Shown here in pieces: positions 9,201-17,330 of a stretch of DNA of 64,000 nt; position 1 is the stretch's first letter; each line of letters begins with the position of its first letter. This DNA comes from Saprospiraceae bacterium (GTDB lineage: Bacteria > Bacteroidota > Bacteroidia > Chitinophagales > Saprospiraceae). The DNA is taken from positions 124,001 through 188,000 of the forward strand of contig JADKGL010000029.1 in assembly GCA_016722295.1 (NCBI GenBank), read 5' to 3'. The notes below the pieces were generated by a model. That model was not told where the DNA came from. It saw only the letters and a program-made list of their open reading frames with translations, and did not search any database. Made by a program: the position numbers and the translations under genes.

Positions 9201-11623
9201 AACCTCAGGTGAGTTTGAAAACAGATACAATCACCTGTACAAAACCGATAGTGGATATTATTGTAAATACTAACGATAATCGTTTATTTTATTCGTGGAA
9301 TGGACCCAATAATTTTATAAGTGGATTGCAGAATATTCAAGTTTCAGAACCTGGGAAGTATTATGTAAATGTTGAAAACAGATTTGGATGCACAATAAAT
9401 GATAGTATTGAAATATTTAGTTCTGTAAAAATTCCAAAATTAAGTTTTAGTACTTCAAATTTTAATTGTTCAAATTTTGATCGAAATACAATAGTAGCTA
9501 CACCTAGCTATCCTGGAGTCAATATTGAATGGACATTGCCAAATAATACAGTGATTATAGCAGATTCGATTAAAGTTTTTGAAGCCGGTTTGTATATTAT
9601 CAAAACTGTTGATCAGAATCAATGTATGCTATTGGATTCACTGGTAGTCACTATTGACACAGTTAAGCCAATCATTGATTTGGCTACTTCAGATACATTG
9701 GATTGTTTCGATACAAAGCTAGTGCTCTTTGCAGAAAGCAGCGATGCACAATCCTATCTGTGGACAAGTCAATCGGGATTTACATCCAACTTGCCTAATC
9801 CAATTATTGACAAGGAAGATATTTATACTGTAGAAGTAACTGCAAAGAATTTTTGTAAGTCGACAAAAACTATTACAATTCTCTCAGATCAAAAAATTCC
9901 AGTTATTGATGCTATTGCAAAGAATATTGATTGTATTAATATTCGAGGATTTTTGGATGTGAATACTATAGACTCGATTAAATCTTTTAGTTGGTCTACA
10001 CCTACGAATACGCTTGTGACTTCAAGATCATTTGCAACTTTAGATACAGGATTGTATATTTTAGTTGTTGAAGGTCTTAATAAATGTTTAGCTACAGATA
10101 CAGCGAGGATTATTATAGACACAATACCTCCTCAAGTTACTGCAACATATGAATTGTTTCCATGTAATGCAGACAGTACGCAACTATTTGCAAATTCTAA
10201 CTCAAAAATAAAGGATTATATTTGGCTTGGGCCAAATCGTTTTTTCTCTACGGAGGCAACACCAAGCATAAGAGATACAGGATTATATACACTTACAGTG
10301 CTAGGTGATAATAATTGTCCAAGCAATTCTACTATCCATGTAGATGGCAAGAAAGATTATCCTAGTTTACTTTTATCAGGAGGCACTATTAGTTGTATTA
10401 ATGATACAATTCAAATATTTGCTATTTTTGATTCTAAAGATAGTTTGATTGCATGGACTGGTCCAAGCAACTATTATAATGGAAAAGATAGGAATCCAAT
10501 GATTTCTATTCCTGGAATTTACGCTGCATCAATAATGAATAAGAAAGGATGCCAAGTTGATTCTACTATATTGATTCTAGTTGATACTGTAGCACCAATA
10601 ATTCAAATTAAACAACTTGACAGTTTGAAATGTGAAAATAATTCTATAAGATTAAATTCTACAATTTCAAATGTGAATAATGTATCATTTCAATGGACAG
10701 CAAGTAGTTCTACTCAATTCAACTCATCTATAAACGCATCACAGGTAATAGTAAATTCTGAAGGTGTTTATGTTCTTAGAGTTACAAATTTAGCAAATGG
10801 ATGTGAGTCGAGCAATTCTATTCAAGTAATAGAAGATCGAAATGTAATTTCAGGTGTAGATTTGGATGTTTATCAAATCTCTTGTTCAAAAAATAGCGAT
10901 GCTTCAATAAGTTTAAAGGATGTTATGGGAGGACAATCTCCTTTTTATATTTCAACTGATGGAATTAATTTTAACCCAAATACAACGATCAATCAATTGA
11001 AGCCAGGAAATTATAAAGTGTATTTTAAGGATAAGAACGGATGTAAATATGACACATTAATTCAAATTAATGAAGGCTTTTTATTAAATTTATATCTTGG
11101 GAGGGATACAACAATTCAATTAGGTGAAAGTTATACAATTAATCCACAGACAAATGCAGACACCAATGTTGTAAATTTCGAATGGCTACCAAGATCGGAA
11201 ATTAAATGTAATGATTGTTTTTCTCAAAATGTAAGTCCATTTCAATCGACCTTATATAAATTGAGAGTTACAGACCAGAATGGATGCACAGCTGAAGATG
11301 AAATTTATATTAAGGTAAATACAAAACCTAAATTCTTTTTACCTAATGCTTTCTCACCTAACGGTGATCGACTCAATGATAAAATTTCAATTTCAGTAGG
11401 GGTTGAAATAGCAGAAATTAATGAATTTACCATTTATGATAGATGGGGTAATTTAATTTACCGAGAAGAAGATATCCCTTTAGGTCAAGAGTCTTTTATA
11501 GATTGGGATGGTACATTTGGTGGTGAAATTTGTTTGCCAGGAGTTTATGTTTATAAGATAAAAGCAACATTGATTTCAGGTAAAGTCCATCAACTTGTAG
11601 GGGATATCACCTTGTTGAGGTAA
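6239..11623 (+). CDS. Giant secreted adhesin-like protein: P-domain, about 15 Ig/PKD-like repeats, CHU_C type IX sorting domain
   Basis: The protein has 1794 aa. A signal peptide (LIYIISLLIASQINSFG) is followed at about residues 30-185 by a jelly-roll region resembling the proprotein-convertase P domain (CGVRIKFKHKSIGDV, GIWTLTIVDSD). Residues about 375-1640 hold roughly 15 repeats of about 85 aa. Each starts with a Cys motif such as ITCKKP, LSCIDS or ISCIND, continues with a YxWTGPxxFxS core and ends PGxYxVxVTDxNGC, so each repeat has two Cys. A SprB-like unit (SISLKDVMGGQSPFYIS) and the gliding-motility-type C-terminal domain follow (FFLPNAFSPNGDRLND, YDRWGNLIYRE, PGVYVYKIK). The C-terminus predicts type IX export and surface attachment. 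Adhesion or gliding is inferred from architecture. Confidence 0.9.
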   Translation: MRKLIYIISLLIASQINSFGQWCCIDTNLIIKDKATTTLRFQIVGATNNDLSTPTQGLCGVRIKFKHKSIGDVTMSLISPGGQKVDLLGPNANARRTDLTNWNVSFVPCAVTAVPDVGFKQKWDNVQNWGILGQFYNGTYYPFNGCLEDFNLGAVNGIWTLTIVDSDLFYDGLVESFCLLFCDDSGVSCNSCSSNGGYFNLAPIMLCESNDNLNLDVKPTIPSFTPDPLNYGYKYFVFLNNILIDVKDNLDFRSYSSGNYTICGLSYLLSDFSKLPSISSAISFNDFRNNLITNRYNACAEFSKDCLNLVIGKASRIIDVTNTICKGDTFKINGSSYYTDGTYILKYTNITGCDSTVNLNLKTIEVKAIIQNPIPSLSCTTKSVIIDASASKIGANTQIYWETNGGYFEDLSNKLMPVITRAGRFKLVLTDGNCKDSIEFDVQNTSVLPTINIVGDTITCKKPTVELTVSSNVNSPIIEWTFGNQVIGVSDKISVSQPGDYIVQVTDSKGCSNFQSYKVIENKILPQFELNATEITCQNDTSILSFSTTENYSSFFWTGVNFQSFDLAPKVTKPGEYEFKMEGSNGCVETKKIVVNSSVVLPVVRLSADSITCNNRSIKISNAYTGNYKFNWSGPSMFTSNSSEPDVTIAGRYTLMIEDEHGCKRDTFIDILENTIPPNYTLNAGILGCNPDSIQIILNFNNATNASEYSYTWSGPIGFGSSSQSPWTREEGFYTVRVVGLNGCISMDTITVIQRIEKPKIALNANELSCIDSAVALQIVSLNIVSYNTTGPNNFVSTDPIPLVTSPGIYRVIVTDNNGCTAEKSIIINENRTPPFDVLAAETKTCIRDSVILSFTSNSTIDTILWTGPNGFSSSLAMPKVFEPGLYILQANGRNGCALVDSVVVVFDTIKPLIQITVDTLSCKQPEFTLQKSANIIIDKYIWTSPAGQIDTSLNYVIDAPGNYQLRAIGVNGCESITTFDVVQISTKPQVSLKTDTITCTKPIVDIIVNTNDNRLFYSWNGPNNFISGLQNIQVSEPGKYYVNVENRFGCTINDSIEIFSSVKIPKLSFSTSNFNCSNFDRNTIVATPSYPGVNIEWTLPNNTVIIADSIKVFEAGLYIIKTVDQNQCMLLDSLVVTIDTVKPIIDLATSDTLDCFDTKLVLFAESSDAQSYLWTSQSGFTSNLPNPIIDKEDIYTVEVTAKNFCKSTKTITILSDQKIPVIDAIAKNIDCINIRGFLDVNTIDSIKSFSWSTPTNTLVTSRSFATLDTGLYILVVEGLNKCLATDTARIIIDTIPPQVTATYELFPCNADSTQLFANSNSKIKDYIWLGPNRFFSTEATPSIRDTGLYTLTVLGDNNCPSNSTIHVDGKKDYPSLLLSGGTISCINDTIQIFAIFDSKDSLIAWTGPSNYYNGKDRNPMISIPGIYAASIMNKKGCQVDSTILILVDTVAPIIQIKQLDSLKCENNSIRLNSTISNVNNVSFQWTASSSTQFNSSINASQVIVNSEGVYVLRVTNLANGCESSNSIQVIEDRNVISGVDLDVYQISCSKNSDASISLKDVMGGQSPFYISTDGINFNPNTTINQLKPGNYKVYFKDKNGCKYDTLIQINEGFLLNLYLGRDTTIQLGESYTINPQTNADTNVVNFEWLPRSEIKCNDCFSQNVSPFQSTLYKLRVTDQNGCTAEDEIYIKVNTKPKFFLPNAFSPNGDRLNDKISISVGVEIAEINEFTIYDRWGNLIYREEDIPLGQESFIDWDGTFGGEICLPGVYVYKIKATLISGKVHQLVGDITLLR

Positions 11624-11641
11624 GAGATATTCTTTTCGAGT

Positions 11642-12766
11642 TTACTGTAATATTTTTTGTAGAACAGAAATACTATTTTCTACTTCATCTTTTGTATTCA
11701 AAAAAGAAAAAGAGAATCGAACAATTTTGCCATTGGTGTCTGGGAAAATATATTCCATTACATGTGAAGATTTTTCAGCTCCGCTAGAGCAAGCACTACC
11801 TCCAGAAACTGCAATGCCATGAATATCAAGATTAAGAACTAATAAGTCACTATTGCGAAAATTTGGGAATCGCAAAGTGAGGATTTTAGAAATACTATTT
11901 TCTTTTTTATTTATCCATTCGGGTTGAACTTTTAAGAGATTCAATTGGCTTCTAAATAAATGATTCAGGTCTACTAACTTTTGAGAAATCTGATCTGAGT
12001 GTTTAGACATATAGTCCAATGCAGCACCCATACCTGCAATTCCAATGAGATTCTCTGTGCCACTTCGCAAACCTCTTTCTTGCCCACCACCATAAATTAT
12101 TGGATGCGTTTCACTTGGTTTTTTTAAATATGCGAATCCCACACCTTTTGGTCCATGAAATTTGTGAGCAGAACCTATACAAAAATCTATTGGACAGAGT
12201 TGAGTATTAAGAGGAATAAATCCTATACTCTGAGTCGTATCAGCAAAATATAAAGAGTTGTATTTGGAAGACAAATTTGCAATAGTAAGGAGGTCATTAA
12301 TTGAGCCAATTTCATTGTTGACGTGCATAAGACATACCATTGTTTTTTTAGATTGCTTTTTGAGGAGCTCATCTAAGTGCATTACATCGTAGCAATGATT
12401 TTCATCTACATTGATATAGTCGATGCTTATTCCTTTTTTCGTATATTCTTTTAAACTATTCAGAATGCATGGGTGCTCGATTTGAGAAGTTATAATATGT
12501 TGAACGCCATGATTTTGAATGGCAGTACTCAATATTAAATTTGAGGCTTCTGTGCCACCGGAAGTAAAAATTATACAACTTGGTGAGCAATTTAAATGAG
12601 ATGCAATAAGTTTGCGATTTTCTTCAATTATGCTCCTTGCATTTCTTCCAAAGTAATGTATCGAAGAGGGGTTTCCATAATGGAGATCCATGACTTCAAT
12701 CATTGCTTTTCTTACTTCGGGAAGTAATGGGGTAGTGGCTGCATTATCGAAATAAATTCTATCCAT
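11642..12766 (-). CDS. Cysteine desulfurase, NifS/IscS class V aminotransferase family
   Basis: This 374-aa PLP enzyme removes sulfur from cysteine as an enzyme-bound persulfide. It opens with YFDNAATTPLLPEV, has FTSGGTEASN, binds PLP through the Lys of SAHKFHGPKG, and has the catalytic loop Cys in SGGSACSSGAE (about residue 326). It is a second desulfurase beside the iscS in the 41-43 kb operon and is shorter and more divergent. It overlaps glmM by eight bases and is probably translated with it. It may serve tRNA thiolation or another sulfur route rather than general Fe-S assembly, but the sequence does not decide this. Confidence 0.88.
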   Translation of the reverse strand: MDRIYFDNAATTPLLPEVRKAMIEVMDLHYGNPSSIHYFGRNARSIIEENRKLIASHLNCSPSCIIFTSGGTEASNLILSTAIQNHGVQHIITSQIEHPCILNSLKEYTKKGISIDYINVDENHCYDVMHLDELLKKQSKKTMVCLMHVNNEIGSINDLLTIANLSSKYNSLYFADTTQSIGFIPLNTQLCPIDFCIGSAHKFHGPKGVGFAYLKKPSETHPIIYGGGQERGLRSGTENLIGIAGMGAALDYMSKHSDQISQKLVDLNHLFRSQLNLLKVQPEWINKKENSISKILTLRFPNFRNSDLLVLNLDIHGIAVSGGSACSSGAEKSSHVMEYIFPDTNGKIVRFSFSFLNTKDEVENSISVLQKILQ

Positions 12767-14141
12767 TTACCATGAATTGATTCACTTTAGATTTGATTTC
12801 CAATACTAAATTTGAAGCTTCTAGCATTGTATTTGCTTCGCTATAAATTCTTATTATTGGCTCAGTATTTGATTTGCGAAGGTGCACCCATGCATTTGCC
12901 TTATCTATTTTTAAGCCATCAATCGTTGTAATTTTATCTTCAGCATATTCTGCGATTAAAAATTCAACTAACTTGATATAATTTAATTTTGGATCAAGTA
13001 TAATTTTATCTTTGAACATTTCATACTTGCTATATTTTGCTTTTAATTCAGAAAGAGATTGATTTGATTCAGCTAGATATGAAAGAAGTAATGCAATTCC
13101 AACAAGTGAATCTCTCCCATAATGAAGTTCAGGATAAATGATCCCACCATTCCCTTCACCGCCAATATTCGCGCCGACTGCCTTCATTTTTTTTACAACA
13201 TGCGCTTCGCCTACAGCCGAGGCAAAATAATTTTGTCCATAGTATTCTGAAAGATCTTTTAATGCTCTTGATGAGGATAAATTCGAAACAGTTGCTGATG
13301 GTTTTTTCGATAATACATAATCACTAATTGCAACAAGCGTATACTCTTCACCGAAATAGATTCCTTTTTCATCCACTAGGGCCAATCGATCTACATCGGG
13401 GTCGACTGCTATACCCAATGTTGCTTTGTGCCCTGTAGCTAATTTGAGTGTAGACAAGTTTTCATCTAATGGTTCAGGATTATGCGCAAAATCGCCAGTC
13501 ATCTCACCATTTATGATATCATAAGTACAATTCAATTTTTCTAAAAGTAATGGAATCGCTAGAGCTCCAGTAGAATTTATTACATCACAAGTAATGTGAA
13601 ATTTTTTTGACTTAATTTTTTCTACATTTACTAGTTCTAAGTTTAAGATTGAATTGATATGTTCATTAATTATATTTGGATTTGTACTAATTTCACCAAG
13701 GGAATCGACATCGTTATACTTGAATTCTTCATTTTCTTTAATTCTTAAAATCTCTTGACCATCCTCTGCCGACAAGAACTCTCCTGAGCTATTAAGCAGT
13801 TTCAGCGCATTCCAATCTTTAGGATTGTGGCTTGCTGTAATAATGATTCCTCCTTGAAGATTGTGATTGATGACGCCCATTTCGATTGAAGGCGTGGTCG
13901 ACAATCCTGCATCGATGAGATCAATACCCATACTTGATAAAGTTGAAGCTATAAGATCAGAAACCATTTTACCACTAATACGTCCATCGCGGCCTATGAT
14001 AACTTTAGGTGATGTGAACTGCTTTTTTATCCAAATAGCGTAGGCAGTAGTAAATTTTACAATATCCAGAGGGGTTAAGTTCTCCGACTCTTTCCCTCCT
14101 ATAGTTCCCCTAATGCCAGATACTGATATAATTAAAGACAT
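12759..14141 (-). CDS. glmM: Phosphoglucosamine mutase (alpha-D-phosphohexomutase family)
   Basis: This 460-aa cytoplasmic enzyme interconverts glucosamine-6-phosphate and glucosamine-1-phosphate for peptidoglycan precursors. The phosphoserine loop is TASHNPKDWN (Ser about 104). The metal-binding loop is DPDVDRLAL, the sugar-binding loop is GGEGNGG, and the phosphate-binding loop near the C-terminus is RKSNTEPIIRIYSEA. The N-terminal ISVSGIRGTIGG is typical of GlmM/ManB relatives. A phosphomannomutase role cannot be excluded by sequence alone, and a mannose-1-phosphate guanylyltransferase lies at 27.7 kb. A -7 element sits only ten bases before the start codon. Confidence 0.85.
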   Translation of the reverse strand: MSLIISVSGIRGTIGGKESENLTPLDIVKFTTAYAIWIKKQFTSPKVIIGRDGRISGKMVSDLIASTLSSMGIDLIDAGLSTTPSIEMGVINHNLQGGIIITASHNPKDWNALKLLNSSGEFLSAEDGQEILRIKENEEFKYNDVDSLGEISTNPNIINEHINSILNLELVNVEKIKSKKFHITCDVINSTGALAIPLLLEKLNCTYDIINGEMTGDFAHNPEPLDENLSTLKLATGHKATLGIAVDPDVDRLALVDEKGIYFGEEYTLVAISDYVLSKKPSATVSNLSSSRALKDLSEYYGQNYFASAVGEAHVVKKMKAVGANIGGEGNGGIIYPELHYGRDSLVGIALLLSYLAESNQSLSELKAKYSKYEMFKDKIILDPKLNYIKLVEFLIAEYAEDKITTIDGLKIDKANAWVHLRKSNTEPIIRIYSEANTMLEASNLVLEIKSKVNQFMVNG

Positions 14142-14151
14142 TTTTTTTCTG

Positions 14152-14159
14152 CAAAAATA
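14152..14159 (-). promoter_or_regulatory. Candidate -7 element (TATTTTTG) for glmM
   Basis: This exact TAnnTTTG match on the minus strand ends ten bases before the glmM ATG, which implies a very short 5' leader. It lies within the 55-base divergent spacer shared with the methyltransferase gene. Confidence 0.45.
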
Positions 14160-14196
14160 GGTAATTTGCAGCGTTATTCGAAATTCATAAAAAAAA

Positions 14197-14922
14197 ATGG
14201 CAGAGTGGTATAAATCTTGGTTTGATACAGAATATTATAATTTGCTCTATCAACATCGGGATAATAGTGAGGCAAGAATTTTTATCGAGAATTTGGTGAA
14301 GCAGATTCCTCATATGGAATCGTCAAAAGTATTAGATCTAGCTTGTGGGGAAGGACGGCACAGCAATGTATTGCATGACTTAGGTTTTGAGGTGACAGGA
14401 ATCGATATTTCACCAAATAGAATTAAAGCAGCTACAAGCTTAACAAGTGATAAATTAGATTTTTTTATTCATGATATGCAAGATGTATTTCGGATAAATT
14501 ATTTTGACATTGTGGTAAATTTATTTACCAGTTTTGGATATTTTGATTGTCCGAAAATGGAGAAAAAAATTGCGCAATCAATTTTTGCAAATCTAAAGAA
14601 AGGAGGATATTTTTTGATCGATTATTTAAATACTTCATTGGTTAGTAAAGGATTGGATGTCCATGAAGAAAAAATGGTTGGAAATGTACAATTTAAGATC
14701 AATAAATTTATTTCTGGTGATTGGATTATAAAAGAAATAATAGTTTGTGAGGGTCAAAAGTGCAGGATCTTTGAAGAACATGTAAAGCTTTATTCACATA
14801 GCGATATGAGCTCATTGTTTGAATCTGTTGGATTTCATTTAGTGAATACCTTTGGCAATTACAATTTGAATGAATATCAAGAAAATGAATCTACTAGGAT
14901 GATACTTTTGTTTCGAAAATAA
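14197..14922 (+). CDS. Class I SAM-dependent methyltransferase
   Basis: This 241-aa Rossmann-fold methyltransferase has SAM motif I VLDLACGEGRHS at about residues 45-56. The acidic end of strand 2 is VTGIDIS, and motif II is at FDIVVNLFTSFGYF. The substrate is unknown, and small-molecule methylation is most usual for this subfamily. It is divergent from glmM and lies six bases before the PAP2 gene, so the two are probably co-transcribed. Confidence 0.82.
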   Translation: MAEWYKSWFDTEYYNLLYQHRDNSEARIFIENLVKQIPHMESSKVLDLACGEGRHSNVLHDLGFEVTGIDISPNRIKAATSLTSDKLDFFIHDMQDVFRINYFDIVVNLFTSFGYFDCPKMEKKIAQSIFANLKKGGYFLIDYLNTSLVSKGLDVHEEKMVGNVQFKINKFISGDWIIKEIIVCEGQKCRIFEEHVKLYSHSDMSSLFESVGFHLVNTFGNYNLNEYQENESTRMILLFRK

Positions 14923-14928
14923 AAATCA

Positions 14929-15501
14929 ATGTTAGAAATATTAAATGAATGGGATCATCAGATTTTTTATTATATTGTACACGAGCTCAGAAGTGACAAA
15001 TTAGATTATTTATTGACTATTTGGCGTGATAAATATTTTTGGTTCCCACTGTATTTAGGGTTCATCTTATGGCTGATTGTGTATTACAAAAAATGGTATT
15101 TGTATTTACTTGCAATTCTAATTTTGATTACTCTAAGTGATCAAATCAGTAGTGGTTTATTGAAGAAAAATGTAAAAAGGGAAAGACCTTGTAGGGAAGA
15201 AGGATTTTCCGAAAGTTACAAGCCATTGATCCATTGCAGTGGCGCATATAGCTTTCCTTCCTCTCACGCTACAAATCATATGGCATTGGCTGTTTTTCTT
15301 TTCTTCGCTTTTAAGCCTACTTTGAGGCGGGCCAATCGGGTTGGGCTAATCATTTGGGCTGTTTCAATAGGCTATGCGCAAATCTATGTAGGTGTTCATT
15401 TCCCTTTTGATGTATTATTTGGACTTTGTTTAGGAGCTGTTATAGGATATATTATTTGGTATGGATTTGATAGATTTCTCCGCTATGCCTATAAAAATTG
15501 A
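14929..15501 (+). CDS. Membrane phosphatase, PAP2 family
   Basis: This 190-aa integral membrane protein has about five helices. The three phosphatase motifs are visible: KKNVKRERPC (KxxxxxxRP), YSFPSSHATNHM (PSGH-like, with SSH) and VGVHFPFDVLFG (SRxxxxxHxxxD-like). It probably dephosphorylates a lipid phosphate such as undecaprenyl pyrophosphate or phosphatidylglycerophosphate at the inner membrane. The exact substrate cannot be read. It follows the methyltransferase closely. The 140 bases after it hold only the fhs promoter. Confidence 0.85.
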   Translation: MLEILNEWDHQIFYYIVHELRSDKLDYLLTIWRDKYFWFPLYLGFILWLIVYYKKWYLYLLAILILITLSDQISSGLLKKNVKRERPCREEGFSESYKPLIHCSGAYSFPSSHATNHMALAVFLFFAFKPTLRRANRVGLIIWAVSIGYAQIYVGVHFPFDVLFGLCLGAVIGYIIWYGFDRFLRYAYKN

Positions 15502-15594
15502 GGCATTAATATATTGACTTTATGCCTTGAAGCGTTCTAAGTAGCTATTTTTTGAAGAAATTAAGAAAAGCAAGACAAGTACCAAACTTGGAGT

Positions 15595-15602
15595 TATTTT
15601 TG
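15595..15602 (+). promoter_or_regulatory. Candidate -7 element (TATTTTTG) for fhs
   Basis: An exact TAnnTTTG match, 39 bases before the fhs start codon. No clear -33 box is seen. Confidence 0.4.
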
Positions 15603-15641
15603 CTTAAAATACAAATCGATTAATCTAAATTTAAATTATCC

Positions 15642-17312
15642 ATGAAATCAGATATAGAAATTGCACAGTCTGTTCAACCATTGCCAGTAGTCAAAATAGC
15701 TCAAAAACTTAATGTTGCAGAGGATGATCTTCAGCAATATGGGAAATTCAAGGCAAAATTACCACTTCATCTCATAAATGAAGAAAATGTCAAAAAGTGT
15801 AAATTGATCCTTGTGTCAGCGATTTCCCCAACACCTGCAGGAGAAGGAAAGACCACGACATCTATTGGTCTTGCAGAGGGAATGAACCGAATTGGCAAGA
15901 GAACCACTGTTGTATTACGTGAACCATCATTGGGACCTGTTTTTGGGATTAAAGGAGGTGCGACAGGAGGTGGATGGTCACAGGTGATTCCTATGGAAGA
16001 CATCAATTTACATTTTACGGGTGACTTTTCAGCCATTGAAAAAGCAAATAACCTACTTGCTGCCTTGATTGATAATAATATCCAGAATAAAAAATTTAGT
16101 GTCGGTTTGGATCCCAGAACCATAGCTTGGAAAAGAGTGATGGATATGAATGATCGTTCATTGCGAAAGATTACTATTGGCTTAGGAGGGACAGGGAATG
16201 GCATTCCTAGAGAGTCTGGATTTGATATCACTGCTGCTTCCGAAATTATGGCAATACTATGTTTGTCAAAAGATCTTGAAGATCTCAAACAAAGAATGGG
16301 AAATATTTTTATTGGTTTTACAAATGATAAGAAACCAATCTACGCTAGAGATTTAAAAGCAGAAGGTGCAATGGCAACCTTGCTAAAAGATGCAATAAAG
16401 CCGAATTTAGTTCAAACTATTGAAGGCAATCCTGCTATTATACACGGCGGACCATTTGCCAATATAGCACAAGGGACTAATTCGATTTTAGCGACTAAAA
16501 TGGGAATGAGCTTATCCGATTATGTTGTGACAGAAGCTGGTTTTGGATTTGATTTAGGTGCAGAGAAATTTTTAAATATTAAATGTCGTACAGCTGGACT
16601 CTCGCCCAATGCGGTTGTGATCGTAGCTACTGTTCGCGCGTTGAAATATCATGGAGGAAAGTCCTTGAAAAATTTGTCTGAAGTAGATCCAAAAGCTGTA
16701 GAAAAAGGTTGTGAAAATCTCGAAAAACATCTGGAAAATGCCAAAGCATTTGGGATTCCGACAGTGGTTGCGATCAATAATTTTGTCACTGATTCAGACG
16801 AAGAATTAAAGGTAATCAAGGACAAGTGTTCAGCATTAGGAATTGATGCGGTGTATTCTGAAGTTTGGGCCAAAGGCGGTGGTGGAGCAATTGAACTGGC
16901 TGAAAAAGTTTCTGCATTGGCTGATTCATGGAGTACGCCTTTCAATCCAGTGTATGATTGGTCTTGGAGTGTTGAAGAAAAAATTGAGGCAATAGCAAAA
17001 AAAGTTTATGGTGCTAAATCTGTTGATTATTCTGTTGAAGCAAAATCTGATATCAAACGCATTAAAACATTGAATTTATCTCACCTTCCTATTTGTATGG
17101 CAAAGACACAGAAATCCCTTTCAGACAATCCTGATTTGATTGGTAGGCCTCGTGATTTTGTTTTGACAGTGAGGGAAATAGAAATTGCTTCAGGAGCTGG
17201 TTTTCTTGTTCCAATTACAGGTGAAATGATGCGTATGCCAGGATTGCCAGATACACCAGCTGCAGAATTGATAAACATCGATAAAGATGGTAACATTTCT
17301 GGTTTATTTTAA
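15642..17312 (+). CDS. fhs: Formate-tetrahydrofolate ligase
   Basis: This 556-aa cytoplasmic enzyme makes 10-formyltetrahydrofolate from formate, ATP and THF for one-carbon metabolism. The ATP-binding P-loop is ISPTPAGEGKTTTSIGL at about residues 60-76. Other signatures are REPSLGPVFGIKGGATGGG and FGFDLGAEKF. The C-terminus ends with ITGEMMRMPGLPDTPA. The length is as expected (about 555 aa). It stands alone, with its own promoter. Confidence 0.97.
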   Translation: MKSDIEIAQSVQPLPVVKIAQKLNVAEDDLQQYGKFKAKLPLHLINEENVKKCKLILVSAISPTPAGEGKTTTSIGLAEGMNRIGKRTTVVLREPSLGPVFGIKGGATGGGWSQVIPMEDINLHFTGDFSAIEKANNLLAALIDNNIQNKKFSVGLDPRTIAWKRVMDMNDRSLRKITIGLGGTGNGIPRESGFDITAASEIMAILCLSKDLEDLKQRMGNIFIGFTNDKKPIYARDLKAEGAMATLLKDAIKPNLVQTIEGNPAIIHGGPFANIAQGTNSILATKMGMSLSDYVVTEAGFGFDLGAEKFLNIKCRTAGLSPNAVVIVATVRALKYHGGKSLKNLSEVDPKAVEKGCENLEKHLENAKAFGIPTVVAINNFVTDSDEELKVIKDKCSALGIDAVYSEVWAKGGGGAIELAEKVSALADSWSTPFNPVYDWSWSVEEKIEAIAKKVYGAKSVDYSVEAKSDIKRIKTLNLSHLPICMAKTQKSLSDNPDLIGRPRDFVLTVREIEIASGAGFLVPITGEMMRMPGLPDTPAAELINIDKDGNISGLF

Positions 17313-17330
17313 TGTCTAATTAAAAAATCA

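Noticed and set aside
7300..11200. Recent tandem DNA repeats or a CRISPR-like array in the giant gene
   Set aside because: The repetition is visible only in the protein. The DNA copies have diverged and no spacer-repeat regularity exists.
15767..16288. 173-codon minus-strand ORF within fhs
   Set aside because: It is an antisense shadow of a conserved enzyme gene, with Pro/Ser-rich low-quality sequence and no motif.
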